DNA of 64,000 bases, from assembly GCA_002700365.1 (NCBI GenBank), contig PADB01000012.1, positions 372,001 through 436,000 of the forward strand. The letters run 5' to 3'. Positions within the stretch are counted from its first letter, which is position 1. Each line of letters opens with the position of its first letter. The DNA comes from Kordiimonas sp. (GTDB lineage: Bacteria; Pseudomonadota; Alphaproteobacteria; Sphingomonadales; Emcibacteraceae). A program made the translations under genes and the position numbers. The notes under the pieces are model-generated. The model saw only the letters and a list, made by a program, of their open reading frames with translations, had not been told where the DNA came from and ran no database searches. Of this stretch, positions 8,958 through 16,661 are shown one piece after another.

Positions 8958-9920
8958 TTATGATTTAAGAAGCTTTTTGGGGGATATACTATACTTTTCA
9001 CGGTGCAATTTCGCAAATCGCCCTAAATCATTAAACCCCCATTTCGCCGCAATGTCTGTCACACTGACAGTATCACCGCGTAGCTGGCATAACTCATCAT
9101 GCGCGTTTCTTAATCGTTCTTGCCGTTGCCATGCTTTCGGGCTCATACCTATTTCTGATATGAAGGCCCGCTGTAAACTGCGGATATTCACACCACAATT
9201 GTCCGCGACATCTGCGATCGTCATGACAGCTGGAAACTTAGCCGTCATAATATCCTGCGCCTTCCGCACAACAACTTTACGATCAAGTTTTTTAGATTGT
9301 TTATAATATGGCAGGAAAAACGTAGAAATAACCTGGTCTATAAAGAGCTGCTCCCAAATAAGGGCATCCTTGCTCTGTTCATAGCTGTCAAAAGCATCGT
9401 AGTCATCTAATTCAGTTGCATGAAGGGTGAGACTATCAAAAACCTCCATCAAATTCTGGTATCGTGGATCTGTATGCGGAATTTCCTGAGTTTCGTTAAA
9501 GTCTAGAAGCTCAAAATTGTTAAGTTCTCTATGATTATAGATGACATCCTTTGAGAAAGGGATAAGACACACACCCGAATTCTCAGGGTAATATATCTCG
9601 CCACTGAATGATGGGGAAAACAGAAAGATTGATTTGGGATCCAGCACATATTTTTCACCTTTTTCAATGACCGTAATCCCTGAACCCCATATTCTAATAA
9701 AACCAAAACTATTATTTTCAATCTTACAGGAACAATAAAAGTCTTGCCCATAACGCACTGAAATTTGTGGCAGACTATGGGCTATTCTTAACGTCATGAC
9801 ATTTGGGCCAACATTCCACTTTGGCCCTTGTATTTCAAACGTACCTATCCATTGGCGCGTGATGTTTTCAAATTCACGGCGCGTAGGTAATAACGTCAGT
9901 GCATAAGGTGTCTGTTCCAA
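8958..9920 (-). CDS. AraC-family transcriptional regulator
   Basis: The 320-aa protein has an N-terminal sensor domain of the AraC-binding-like type (about 1-200, no strong hydrophobic segments) and a C-terminal AraC helix-turn-helix pair (about 215-320), with the first helix set around VMTIADVADNCGVNIRSLQRAF and the second around VSVTDIAAKWGFNDLGRFAKLHREKY. The predicted start is TTG at 9920, supported by AGGGG five bases upstream. It is divergent from the first Rieske oxygenase gene and shares a 132-bp intergenic region with it, so that gene is its most likely target. The effector is unknown. Confidence 0.9.
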   Translation of the reverse strand: MEQTPYALTLLPTRREFENITRQWIGTFEIQGPKWNVGPNVMTLRIAHSLPQISVRYGQDFYCSCKIENNSFGFIRIWGSGITVIEKGEKYVLDPKSIFLFSPSFSGEIYYPENSGVCLIPFSKDVIYNHRELNNFELLDFNETQEIPHTDPRYQNLMEVFDSLTLHATELDDYDAFDSYEQSKDALIWEQLFIDQVISTFFLPYYKQSKKLDRKVVVRKAQDIMTAKFPAVMTIADVADNCGVNIRSLQRAFISEIGMSPKAWQRQERLRNAHDELCQLRGDTVSVTDIAAKWGFNDLGRFAKLHREKYSISPKKLLKS

Positions 9921-9946
9921 AACATCCCCTGATTTATATAGTCGTA

Positions 9947-9980
9947 AAATACGTATTATTTAGTTTGTCTCTCGTATCTA
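9947..9980. promoter_or_regulatory. Candidate AraC operator between araC-type gene and Rieske gene 1
   Basis: AAATACGTATTATTTAGT at 9947-9964 reappears with two changes upstream of the second Rieske gene (13898-13915). A second CGTATCTA core begins at 9973, 21 bp after the first CGTATTA core at 9952. Tandem direct repeats on the same helix face at 21 bp are typical of AraC-type operators. It lies 27 bp from the araC start and about 90 bp from the Rieske start. Confidence 0.45.
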
Positions 9981-10052
9981 ATGTTCTCAATAAGAAACGA
10001 GGAAAAACACTGTTTCGACAATGCTCAAACTCTCTTAATACGGGGAATAAAT

Positions 10053-11141
10053 ATGACAAAATATCTCAGAAATACGTGGTATGTTGCAGCTGAATCTACA
10101 GAAGTAGCTAACGATGATCTTTTTGCACGCCGCATTCTAAATGAACCGGTCGTAATCTACCGCCTTGAAGACGGCAGTCCGGTTGCCCTGCGTGACCGCT
10201 GCCCCCACAGATACCTTGCATTATCAATGGGTAAGAAGGTCGGCGATACTGTCCAATGTGGCTATCACGGCATGGTTTTTGACAAGACCGGAAGCTGTAT
10301 TGAAATCCCGACACAGGACACAATCCCTGAAACAGCCTATACGAAGTCATATCCTATCGTCGAAAAATATAATTTCTTATGGATATGGATGGGTGATATT
10401 GAAAAAGCTGATGAAAGCCTGATACCTGACTTTTCGACCGTCACAAAAGGCTCCACATACGATTTTCGGACAGCCGATAAACACCCTCAACAATGGGGCT
10501 ATAAATATGTACGCGGTAATTACCAATTGATGGTTGATAACCTACTGGACCTCAGCCATGTTGGTTTCGTACATACGTCTACACTGGGATCAGAAGAGTC
10601 AACCCGCCAGCATGCCTCTGGTGAACAAAAGCAAACGGGCCGAATTGTATCGGACTACCGTCTTGCCGTAGACGTAGAATCTCCGCCAGCATTCGCCATG
10701 ATGTTACCTCATCTAAAGAAGGTAGACTTCTGGCTGGATATGCATTGTAGTTCGCCTTGCAATTTCCTGATTGAATTCGGCGTCACAGAACCAGGCAAGC
10801 CGCGTGAAGAAGGCGGACCGTTTACCGGCTTCCATATCCTTACGCCAGAAACAGAGGACACATGCCATTACTACTACGGGTCTACTTTACAAATTGATGG
10901 AATATCTGATGAGCCCATCAAAAAGCTCGGCGAGGCTGCGGTTATTGCCTTTGACGAAGACCTTGTGATTATTGAAGCTCAGCAAAAAGAAATTCAGGGC
11001 GGCAAATTTGATGATGAATCTATGGTTGCTTTGCGGGCTGATAAGGCTGCGTTAATGGCACGCCGCCTTTTAACACAGCTGATTAAAGAAGAAGAAGACT
11101 CAAAAGAACGTGAGAATGACGCAATTGCCAAAATTGCCTAA
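10053..11141 (+). CDS. Rieske non-heme iron oxygenase, VanA-like (paralogue 1)
   Basis: This is the oxygenase component of a Rieske-type demethylase or hydroxylase. The N-terminal [2Fe-2S] domain shows C-P-H-R-Y and, 17 residues on, C-G-Y-H, the four cluster ligands. The catalytic domain has DNLLDLSHVGFVH with the Fe(II) histidines, and a later FDEDLVIIEAQQ with the third carboxylate ligand. The longer open frame upstream starts at 9981, but I start at 10053 (MTKYLRNTWY): GGGG precedes it and the paralogue begins the same way. Length is 362 aa. No ferredoxin or reductase gene is nearby, so the electron donor must be encoded elsewhere. The substrate is unknown. Confidence 0.92.
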   Translation: MTKYLRNTWYVAAESTEVANDDLFARRILNEPVVIYRLEDGSPVALRDRCPHRYLALSMGKKVGDTVQCGYHGMVFDKTGSCIEIPTQDTIPETAYTKSYPIVEKYNFLWIWMGDIEKADESLIPDFSTVTKGSTYDFRTADKHPQQWGYKYVRGNYQLMVDNLLDLSHVGFVHTSTLGSEESTRQHASGEQKQTGRIVSDYRLAVDVESPPAFAMMLPHLKKVDFWLDMHCSSPCNFLIEFGVTEPGKPREEGGPFTGFHILTPETEDTCHYYYGSTLQIDGISDEPIKKLGEAAVIAFDEDLVIIEAQQKEIQGGKFDDESMVALRADKAALMARRLLTQLIKEEEDSKERENDAIAKIA

Positions 11142-11160
11142 TCCTCAGTAACCATTCCCT

Positions 11161-11200
11161 AAAAAAGCCTGCTTATCAATGTGATAAGCAGGCTTTGTTT
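11161..11200. terminator. Bidirectional terminator between Rieske gene 1 and tetR
   Basis: A perfect 13-bp stem (AGCCTGCTTATCA / TGATAAGCAGGCT, 11166-11178 / 11182-11194) with a 3-nt loop is followed by TTGTTTTTA and preceded by A6. It sits between two convergent genes and should stop transcription in both directions. Confidence 0.9.
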
Positions 11201-11220
11201 TTATCGTGCCGGGTTGCGGC

Positions 11221-11907
11221 CTAACGCAATAAAATAGCTTCCGTGTTTTCACGGATCACATCTTCTACTAATGCCATTTCTGCAGACCCGTATTCCTGCC
11301 ATCCTGTACGCCGGGTTACCATTTCCTGTGCAATAGTAAACGTCAATATCTGCCCCAATATCGCAGTTCCTTTAAGAATGATGCGATTGCTTTTAGGGTC
11401 CTCGCCCAAAATTGTTCCCACTAGATAAGCAATCATGTCATTTTGAGCCTTCATCGTTCTTTCATAAAGAATATCATAGGCCGTTGTGGGTTCGATTTGC
11501 TCTCGCATGAAATAGCTACAAACAAAGGGGCCTTCCGCCTCTGAAATATTGCATTTGGCAAAAGTCATTAAGATTTCTAAGAGCATATTCAGTAAAACAT
11601 CACGATCTGTAACTTTATCGTCTTTAAGACAATGAGCTTTTTCCATCACGGAACGCATATTTTTTTCAAAAAAATCAGATGCATACTCAGCCACAGCTTC
11701 ATTGAGGTTTTGCTTATTGCCAAAATAATAATTTATAACCCCTAAATTGACGTCAGCCTCTTTTGCAATCATTCGTGATGTTGCACCGGATAGGGAATAA
11801 AGACCAAAAACACGCAATGCCGTTTTAATGATTTTTAGCCGTGTTTCTTCGCCCTTTGCAAAACGTCTGACCTTTTCTTTATCTTTTGCTGCCATAACGT
11901 TAGCCAT
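11221..11907 (-). CDS. TetR-family regulator, CerR-like (DUF1956 C-terminal domain)
   Basis: The 228-aa protein has an N-terminal TetR HTH (about residues 18-70), with ATSRMIAKEADVNLGVINYYFGNKQNL as the recognition region; the YYFGNK pattern is typical of the CerR branch. The C-terminal part (FMREQIEPTTAYDILYE, then an ILGQILTFTIAQ helix and RRTGWQEYG) resembles the CerR ligand-binding domain. Start at ATG 11907, with GGAG 8 bases upstream; a GTG 9 bases earlier overlaps this site. It is divergent from the Grx-AhpD fusion gene, whose promoter carries a palindrome also found before the second Rieske gene, so it may repress both. Confidence 0.88.
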   Translation of the reverse strand: MANVMAAKDKEKVRRFAKGEETRLKIIKTALRVFGLYSLSGATSRMIAKEADVNLGVINYYFGNKQNLNEAVAEYASDFFEKNMRSVMEKAHCLKDDKVTDRDVLLNMLLEILMTFAKCNISEAEGPFVCSYFMREQIEPTTAYDILYERTMKAQNDMIAYLVGTILGEDPKSNRIILKGTAILGQILTFTIAQEMVTRRTGWQEYGSAEMALVEDVIRENTEAILLR

Positions 11908-12042
11908 AAAAAACACTCCATATTGTTATCGCTGGACAACCCCAACGTCTTGAAAAATTTTGTCTTTCAGTATTCATTTCCCCAAATGACAAAGCAAGAA
12001 ATTTAACATCTACTATTTAGCAATTGAGCCGCCTTGACTTTT

Positions 12043-12058
12043 TTACACAATTGTATAA
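12043..12058. promoter_or_regulatory. Operator-like palindrome before the Grx-AhpD fusion gene
   Basis: TTACAC-AATT-GTATAA, an imperfect 16-bp palindrome, overlaps a perfect TATAAT -10 hexamer (12054-12059), 34 bp before the fusion's ATG. A near copy (TTACAC-GAAT-GTGTAA) lies before Rieske gene 2. A repressor bound here would block the -10; the divergent TetR-type protein is the natural candidate. Binding is inference. Confidence 0.5.
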
Positions 12059-12092
12059 TTCTTTTCAAAGGATAAAAAAACAGGGTAGTATC

Positions 12093-13724
12093 ATGCAAGA
12101 CAATAAAACTCAGGTCACACTCTTCACAAAACAAAATTGCGTCCATTGTGCACGTGCTAAATCCTTACTGGATTCACATGGTATAGCATATGACGTCGTT
12201 GACACTTCCAACAATAACGAAGCCGGGCAGCTTTCCATATATCTCAGCAGCCAACTGACATTGCCGCAGGTTTTTATCGGTGGTCGCCTTATTGGTGGGG
12301 CCGATGATTTAGAACGCCTCACAGAAGCCGGCGAGTTGGAACAGGCTGTTGAAAATGCGAAGGCAGCAAATGCTAATGGGTTACCAGCATTAGCGATGAA
12401 CACGGACGTACTTAGTGAGGGTGTTAAAATCGCCAATATGGCCGATTACATCGCACCTATTGATGCGACACGTAGCACGGACCCTGAAGTCCTACCGCTC
12501 TTACAATTTTACAAAGCGTTTTTTGGATATTGGCCTCATTGCTATGGCTACTTATTCCGCGCGCCAGAAGCGACAAAAACCTTCATTTACACAACAGTGA
12601 TGAGCGTGTCCGGTGGTTTTGTGAAAGAAATTCTCGGCATTGATGTGCAGCATGCCCTGGGCTTTGCAACCAGTCAGGCGCAAGGCTGTGGCTATTGTCA
12701 GGTTCATACGGCTGCTATTGGCCAAAAAGTCGAAAATTCGCATGCAATCCGCAAATTTTATGATGGCGAAATTGATTATAGCGACCCCACCTTTGCAGAA
12801 GTAGAATGGGCCCTTATTGATCTTGCGGGTAGGGCATCGGTCAACAAAGTTACGGATGAATTACTCGCACGTATCCATAAACTTGCTGGTGACAAAGCCC
12901 CATTATTTATTACAGCTGCAGCAAAGATGGCGTCTATCTTTGGCTTCCTCAATACGTTTAATGACCTGACAGGTGTGGAAATTGAAGCGGGCTGGAATAA
13001 TGACGTCCAGTCAGTCTTTAACATTGAAATGGGGACCCATACACCCGCAGGCGATGTCAGCGACAATCCAGATAATCTCTCCCACGACATTCCCCAGGGG
13101 GATATCAGTATTCCTGAAATATTTGCCCGCTATGATAGTATTGCAGGTGATGATTATAAGGCGTACATGAAAGAGCATCTAGGCCTCGCCCCGAATTGGG
13201 AAGACAGATGGGCAGAACCAATACGCGCCAGACACGCCGTTATGTACGTCACACTTGTTGGCACTGACAGCCCCCAAATTTCCGCCGAACTTAAGCACCT
13301 CATGGCCCGCGTTTCAGCAGTCGTAAGAGGACATGACTACTTAAGTGCCGCTGAAGGGTTTATGGCTTATCAGGCTTCTGAAAAAACTGACATTAGTCTG
13401 AAGCGTGTCGCAGAATGTTATAATGCGGCGGCTGGCTATAGCGTCGAAGAAGGATTGTTTACAGATGCTGAGGTTGCCGCTTTGGCAACAGCCTTTACAT
13501 CCGCACAAATTCCGATGAACGTTATAGAAAAGACAGCAACGCAACTGCGCAACCATTATGACCAGGACGGAATGATACAATTATTTGTCGTCTGCGCTGT
13601 CAGTGCGTCCATTCAGCGATGGTGTGCCGTTATGAAACCAGAGTTTGAACCGGAAGTTCTTTCGTTCTTCGAGGAACATAATCTTCCACTGTCTACTCAA
13701 AAAATAAAAATTAACGCAACCTGA
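12093..13724 (+). CDS. Glutaredoxin fused to AhpD/carboxymuconolactone-decarboxylase-like protein
   Basis: The 543-aa chain has an N-terminal glutaredoxin domain (about 5-90) with the CVHC active site at 16-19, the cis-Pro segment TLPQVFIGG and the GADDLERL glutathione-binding end. It is followed by an AhpD-like all-helical region of about 440 aa. The first AhpD-like half has the redox motif C199-G-Y-C202-x2-H205; the second half shows a similar helical pattern without the cysteines and may be a degenerate repeat. AhpD proteins reduce peroxiredoxin or act as thiol peroxidases, so the Grx domain could feed electrons to the CxxC site. Start at 12093 has AGGG eight bases upstream; the open frame extends to 12024. 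Activity and substrate are inference. Confidence 0.85.
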   Translation: MQDNKTQVTLFTKQNCVHCARAKSLLDSHGIAYDVVDTSNNNEAGQLSIYLSSQLTLPQVFIGGRLIGGADDLERLTEAGELEQAVENAKAANANGLPALAMNTDVLSEGVKIANMADYIAPIDATRSTDPEVLPLLQFYKAFFGYWPHCYGYLFRAPEATKTFIYTTVMSVSGGFVKEILGIDVQHALGFATSQAQGCGYCQVHTAAIGQKVENSHAIRKFYDGEIDYSDPTFAEVEWALIDLAGRASVNKVTDELLARIHKLAGDKAPLFITAAAKMASIFGFLNTFNDLTGVEIEAGWNNDVQSVFNIEMGTHTPAGDVSDNPDNLSHDIPQGDISIPEIFARYDSIAGDDYKAYMKEHLGLAPNWEDRWAEPIRARHAVMYVTLVGTDSPQISAELKHLMARVSAVVRGHDYLSAAEGFMAYQASEKTDISLKRVAECYNAAAGYSVEEGLFTDAEVAALATAFTSAQIPMNVIEKTATQLRNHYDQDGMIQLFVVCAVSASIQRWCAVMKPEFEPEVLSFFEEHNLPLSTQKIKINAT

Positions 13725-13761
13725 TGCTACGAAATCTTCTTTAAAATAAAGGCATAAAACT

Positions 13762-13791
13762 AAAGAGCAGCGAACAATCGCTGCTCTTTTT
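13762..13791 (+). terminator. Intrinsic terminator after the Grx-AhpD fusion gene
   Basis: A perfect 12-bp stem (AAAGAGCAGCGA / TCGCTGCTCTTT) with the loop ACAA is followed by TT, 38 bp after the stop codon. It separates the fusion gene from Rieske gene 2, which therefore needs its own promoter. Confidence 0.9.
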
Positions 13792-13858
13792 GCATCATTA
13801 GTGCTATATATGGAAACAGTTAGTTTCTTTAATTGCCGCCATTAAATGTTGTTATGTT

Positions 13859-13915
13859 TTACACGAATGTGTAATTTTATAGGCATTCAATAAAGCTAAA
13901 TACGTATCTATAAGT
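13859..13915 (+). promoter_or_regulatory. Promoter region of Rieske gene 2 with two shared elements
   Basis: TTACAC-GAAT-GTGTAA (13859-13874) is a perfect 6-bp inverted repeat matching the palindrome before the fusion gene. AAATACGTATCTATAAGT (13898-13915) matches the element before Rieske gene 1 at 16 of 18 positions. The ATG used is at 13960. The two elements suggest joint control by the TetR-like and AraC-like proteins. Confidence 0.5.
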
Positions 13916-13959
13916 GCGACGGCGCACAATGTATCTGAAAAATATAGTGGAACATGGAC

Positions 13960-15009
13960 ATGAGTAATTATCTAAGAAACTGTTGGTATGCAGCGGCTGA
14001 ATCGACCGAGATCAGCGACAAAATTTTTGCCCGTCGTTACCTCAATGAGCCGGTCTTAATATATCGCAAGGAAGATGGCACGCCGGTTGCTCTGCGCGAT
14101 AGATGCCCACACCGTTATTTACCCTTGTCAATGGGCCGCAAACTAGGTGACACCATACAATGTGGCTACCACGGTATGATCTTCGATGAGACGGGGGCCT
14201 GCTCAGACATTCCTACCCAAGATAGCATCCCTGAAACAGCCAAGATTAAAGCCTACCCACTGGCCGAGCGTTATGGGTTTCTTTGGATATGGATGGGTGA
14301 TCCAGAAAAAGCAGACGAAGCACTAATTCCAGATTTTGAACCTGACCTTGGCCTAAAGCTTGGGGAAAGACTGAACGATGATTATCCTTCTCATTGGGGA
14401 TATAAAAAAGTTCAGGGCCATTATCAGCTCATGGTCGATAATCTTCTGGATCTAAGCCATATTGGTTTTGTTCACAGCAGCACTATCGGGTCAGAAGAAA
14501 CCACCCGTCAACATGCCTCCGGAGAACAAAAAGTCGTGGGCAAAATCGTGTCAGATTATCGTATTGCAATAGATGTCGAAGCCCCCCCAGCTTTCAAGGC
14601 GGCCCCTGTAGAAGGTCCGATCGATTTCTGGCTTGATATGCATCACCATATCCCGTCAAACTTCTTACAGGTATTTGGCATCGCGCCGACAGGTATGGAT
14701 CGTGATAAGGGCGTACCTTTCGAAGGCTTTCACCTTCTCACACCAGAAACAGATACATCTTGCCACTATTATTTCGGAGCATATCTAAAAGTGAAAGGTG
14801 CCCCTCAGGAGCCTGTCGACAAACTCGCCATGGCTGCGGATCATGCCTTTAACGAAGATATGGTTGTTATCGAAGCACAACAAAAAGAGATTATAGAAGG
14901 TCAAGAACTCGTCGAAGATACCACTGTTGCTTTGCGTGCGGATCGTGCTGGAATTATGGCACGAAAACTGCTCTCACAGCATCTTGCGGCGGAACAAAGT
15001 GCCGAATAA
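13960..15009 (+). CDS. Rieske non-heme iron oxygenase, VanA-like (paralogue 2)
   Basis: It is a close paralogue of the oxygenase at 10053, roughly 70% identical by eye over the first 125 residues. It has the same Rieske ligands (CPHRY, then CGYH), the same iron-site block DNLLDLSHIGFVH and the same FNEDMVVIEAQQ end motif. The region between (about 195-260 in each protein) differs more, so substrate range may differ. I start at the second ATG (13960) because GGA lies at good spacing and it aligns with paralogue 1; the first ATG is two codons earlier. Length is 349 aa. No reductase partner is adjacent. Confidence 0.92.
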   Translation: MSNYLRNCWYAAAESTEISDKIFARRYLNEPVLIYRKEDGTPVALRDRCPHRYLPLSMGRKLGDTIQCGYHGMIFDETGACSDIPTQDSIPETAKIKAYPLAERYGFLWIWMGDPEKADEALIPDFEPDLGLKLGERLNDDYPSHWGYKKVQGHYQLMVDNLLDLSHIGFVHSSTIGSEETTRQHASGEQKVVGKIVSDYRIAIDVEAPPAFKAAPVEGPIDFWLDMHHHIPSNFLQVFGIAPTGMDRDKGVPFEGFHLLTPETDTSCHYYFGAYLKVKGAPQEPVDKLAMAADHAFNEDMVVIEAQQKEIIEGQELVEDTTVALRADRAGIMARKLLSQHLAAEQSAE

Positions 15010-15319
15010 ATAGTCGCATAACCGTTTATAATATTATTTTTGGCCGTCCTGGATTACAGGGCGGCCATTCTCTTTCAGAGCAATCCTATTATCATCACAT
15101 CATACAAACTATATGGCTCTCATGACTTCAGGAAGTTTGCAGCCTATTGGGGACAGCGCTACATATTGCAAATAACGGCTCACAATATCCTCCCGACAAA
15201 CACATACGTTCTCTGGCGATACCCTTAAAAAAAATTCAGTGTGTATTTGCCCAATAGGTTATCACACAGTAACATAAGCCTAGATCGTTTTAGTTTTGTT
15301 AGCGGATATAATAATAAAG
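15010..15319. other. 310-bp intergenic region after Rieske gene 2
   Basis: It holds a 10-bp stem (15042-15051 / 15057-15066, one G-U pair) that probably ends the island transcript, though the following T run is poor. A perfect TATAAT at 15307-15312 lies directly before the gppA start. A 62-codon open frame between them has no homology that I recognise and no ribosome site; I do not call it a gene. Confidence 0.6.
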
Positions 15320-16567
15320 ATGAGTATAAATGGCGATAAACAAGGGCAAAATTCGCCAGACGCACCGGAGAATGTACCTTCCAACGCAGCATCAAAGCCT
15401 GCACGCCAACATCGTTCCCGCCGCCGCCACGCGGCACATGTAGGCAAAAATAACCGTCGCGGACGGTGGACGCATGTCTATAGCGCACTGGATCTAGGGA
15501 CAAATAATTGCCGGCTTCTCGTCGCCAAACCCACATCAAATGGGTTTCGTGTCATTGACGCATTTTCCAGAATCGTCCGCTTAGGTGAGGGGGTCTCCAG
15601 CCGCGGTGCATTATCTGAAGATGCCATAGAACGCACTATTGAAGCCTTAAAAGTCTGCGCACAAAAAATGGAACGCCGGGGCGTAACACATATGCGTAAT
15701 GTCGCAACACAAGCATGTCGTAGTGCGGAAAATTGTGATGATTTTATTCAACGTGTTCAACAAGAAGCCCGCATAAATATTGATATTATCAATCCATCAG
15801 AAGAAGCCCGCTTAGCCGTGATTGGTTGCAAGGCTCTTATGGATAGCAAATGTAAAAAGGCCATTGTATTTGATATTGGGGGCGGCAGTACGGAATTAAT
15901 CTGGACAGAAATACGCCCCAATGGCAATCCGCATATCCTGGGTTGGACATCTTTACCCTTCGGTGTGGTGAACCTGTCAGAACAATACGGTGGTACCGAT
16001 ATGGTCAGCCCGGAAAACTATGCAGCCATGGTTGCAATTATCAAAGAACGGCTAACCCTTTTCGAGGCTGAACACAACATGACAGCCGAGATCAAAAAGG
16101 GCAATGTCCAAATGCTCGGCACTTCAGGTACGGTCACCACACTCACCAGCCTCTATTTACAGCTTCCCCGATATGACCGTCGCCAAGTTGACGGAACATG
16201 GGTAGAAGCCTCAAGGCTGCATAATCTCTGCACTGATTTATCTCGTATGAGCTACGCTGAAAGGGCAGCAGAGACCTGTGTCGGGGAAGATCGCGCAGAA
16301 TTGGTCGTTGCTGGCTGTGCTATTCTAGATGCCATTATGGAATTATGGCCCGTAGAGCGCATACGTGTTGCAGACCGCGGCATTAGGGAAGGCCTTCTTT
16401 TGGAACTTATGGACGAACACCACTTTAAACGTCCACATAAGAACGCGAAGAAAAGTACACGCACTAACTCATCACGACATAGACGGTCGCGTAACCGTAC
16501 CTCCAAAGATAAAAATCAAAAAACCGCGCCCTTCACCTCTCAGGATCAAAATATAATTGTCGCTTAA
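15320..16567 (+). CDS. Ppx/GppA-family phosphatase with basic tails
   Basis: This 415-aa member of the exopolyphosphatase / guanosine pentaphosphatase family has the ASKHA motifs: the phosphate-1 loop SALDLGTNNCRLLV, the catalytic-region VATQACRSAEN and NPSEEARLA, and the FDIGGGSTELIW phosphate-2 loop. It would cleave terminal phosphates of polyphosphate or pppGpp. It is unusual in its Arg/Lys/His-rich N-terminal (about 30-50) and C-terminal (about 365-405) extensions, which look able to bind RNA or polyphosphate. It sits 94 bp before rlmE. A second family member is encoded at 60752. The start has little Shine-Dalgarno; a TTG 24 bases upstream is less likely. Confidence 0.88.
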   Translation: MSINGDKQGQNSPDAPENVPSNAASKPARQHRSRRRHAAHVGKNNRRGRWTHVYSALDLGTNNCRLLVAKPTSNGFRVIDAFSRIVRLGEGVSSRGALSEDAIERTIEALKVCAQKMERRGVTHMRNVATQACRSAENCDDFIQRVQQEARINIDIINPSEEARLAVIGCKALMDSKCKKAIVFDIGGGSTELIWTEIRPNGNPHILGWTSLPFGVVNLSEQYGGTDMVSPENYAAMVAIIKERLTLFEAEHNMTAEIKKGNVQMLGTSGTVTTLTSLYLQLPRYDRRQVDGTWVEASRLHNLCTDLSRMSYAERAAETCVGEDRAELVVAGCAILDAIMELWPVERIRVADRGIREGLLLELMDEHHFKRPHKNAKKSTRTNSSRHRRSRNRTSKDKNQKTAPFTSQDQNIIVA

Positions 16568-16661
16568 TCCTTCCCATCAGAAATAAGAAATGTAGGCTGA
16601 GGCAGTATAACTTTATAAGCAATGAATATTTCTCTATTCGACCAGAACCAAGGACAACAAG

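Noticed and set aside
15040-15228. 62-codon open frame between Rieske gene 2 and gppA
   Set aside because: No ribosome site, overlaps the terminator hairpin and no family resemblance.
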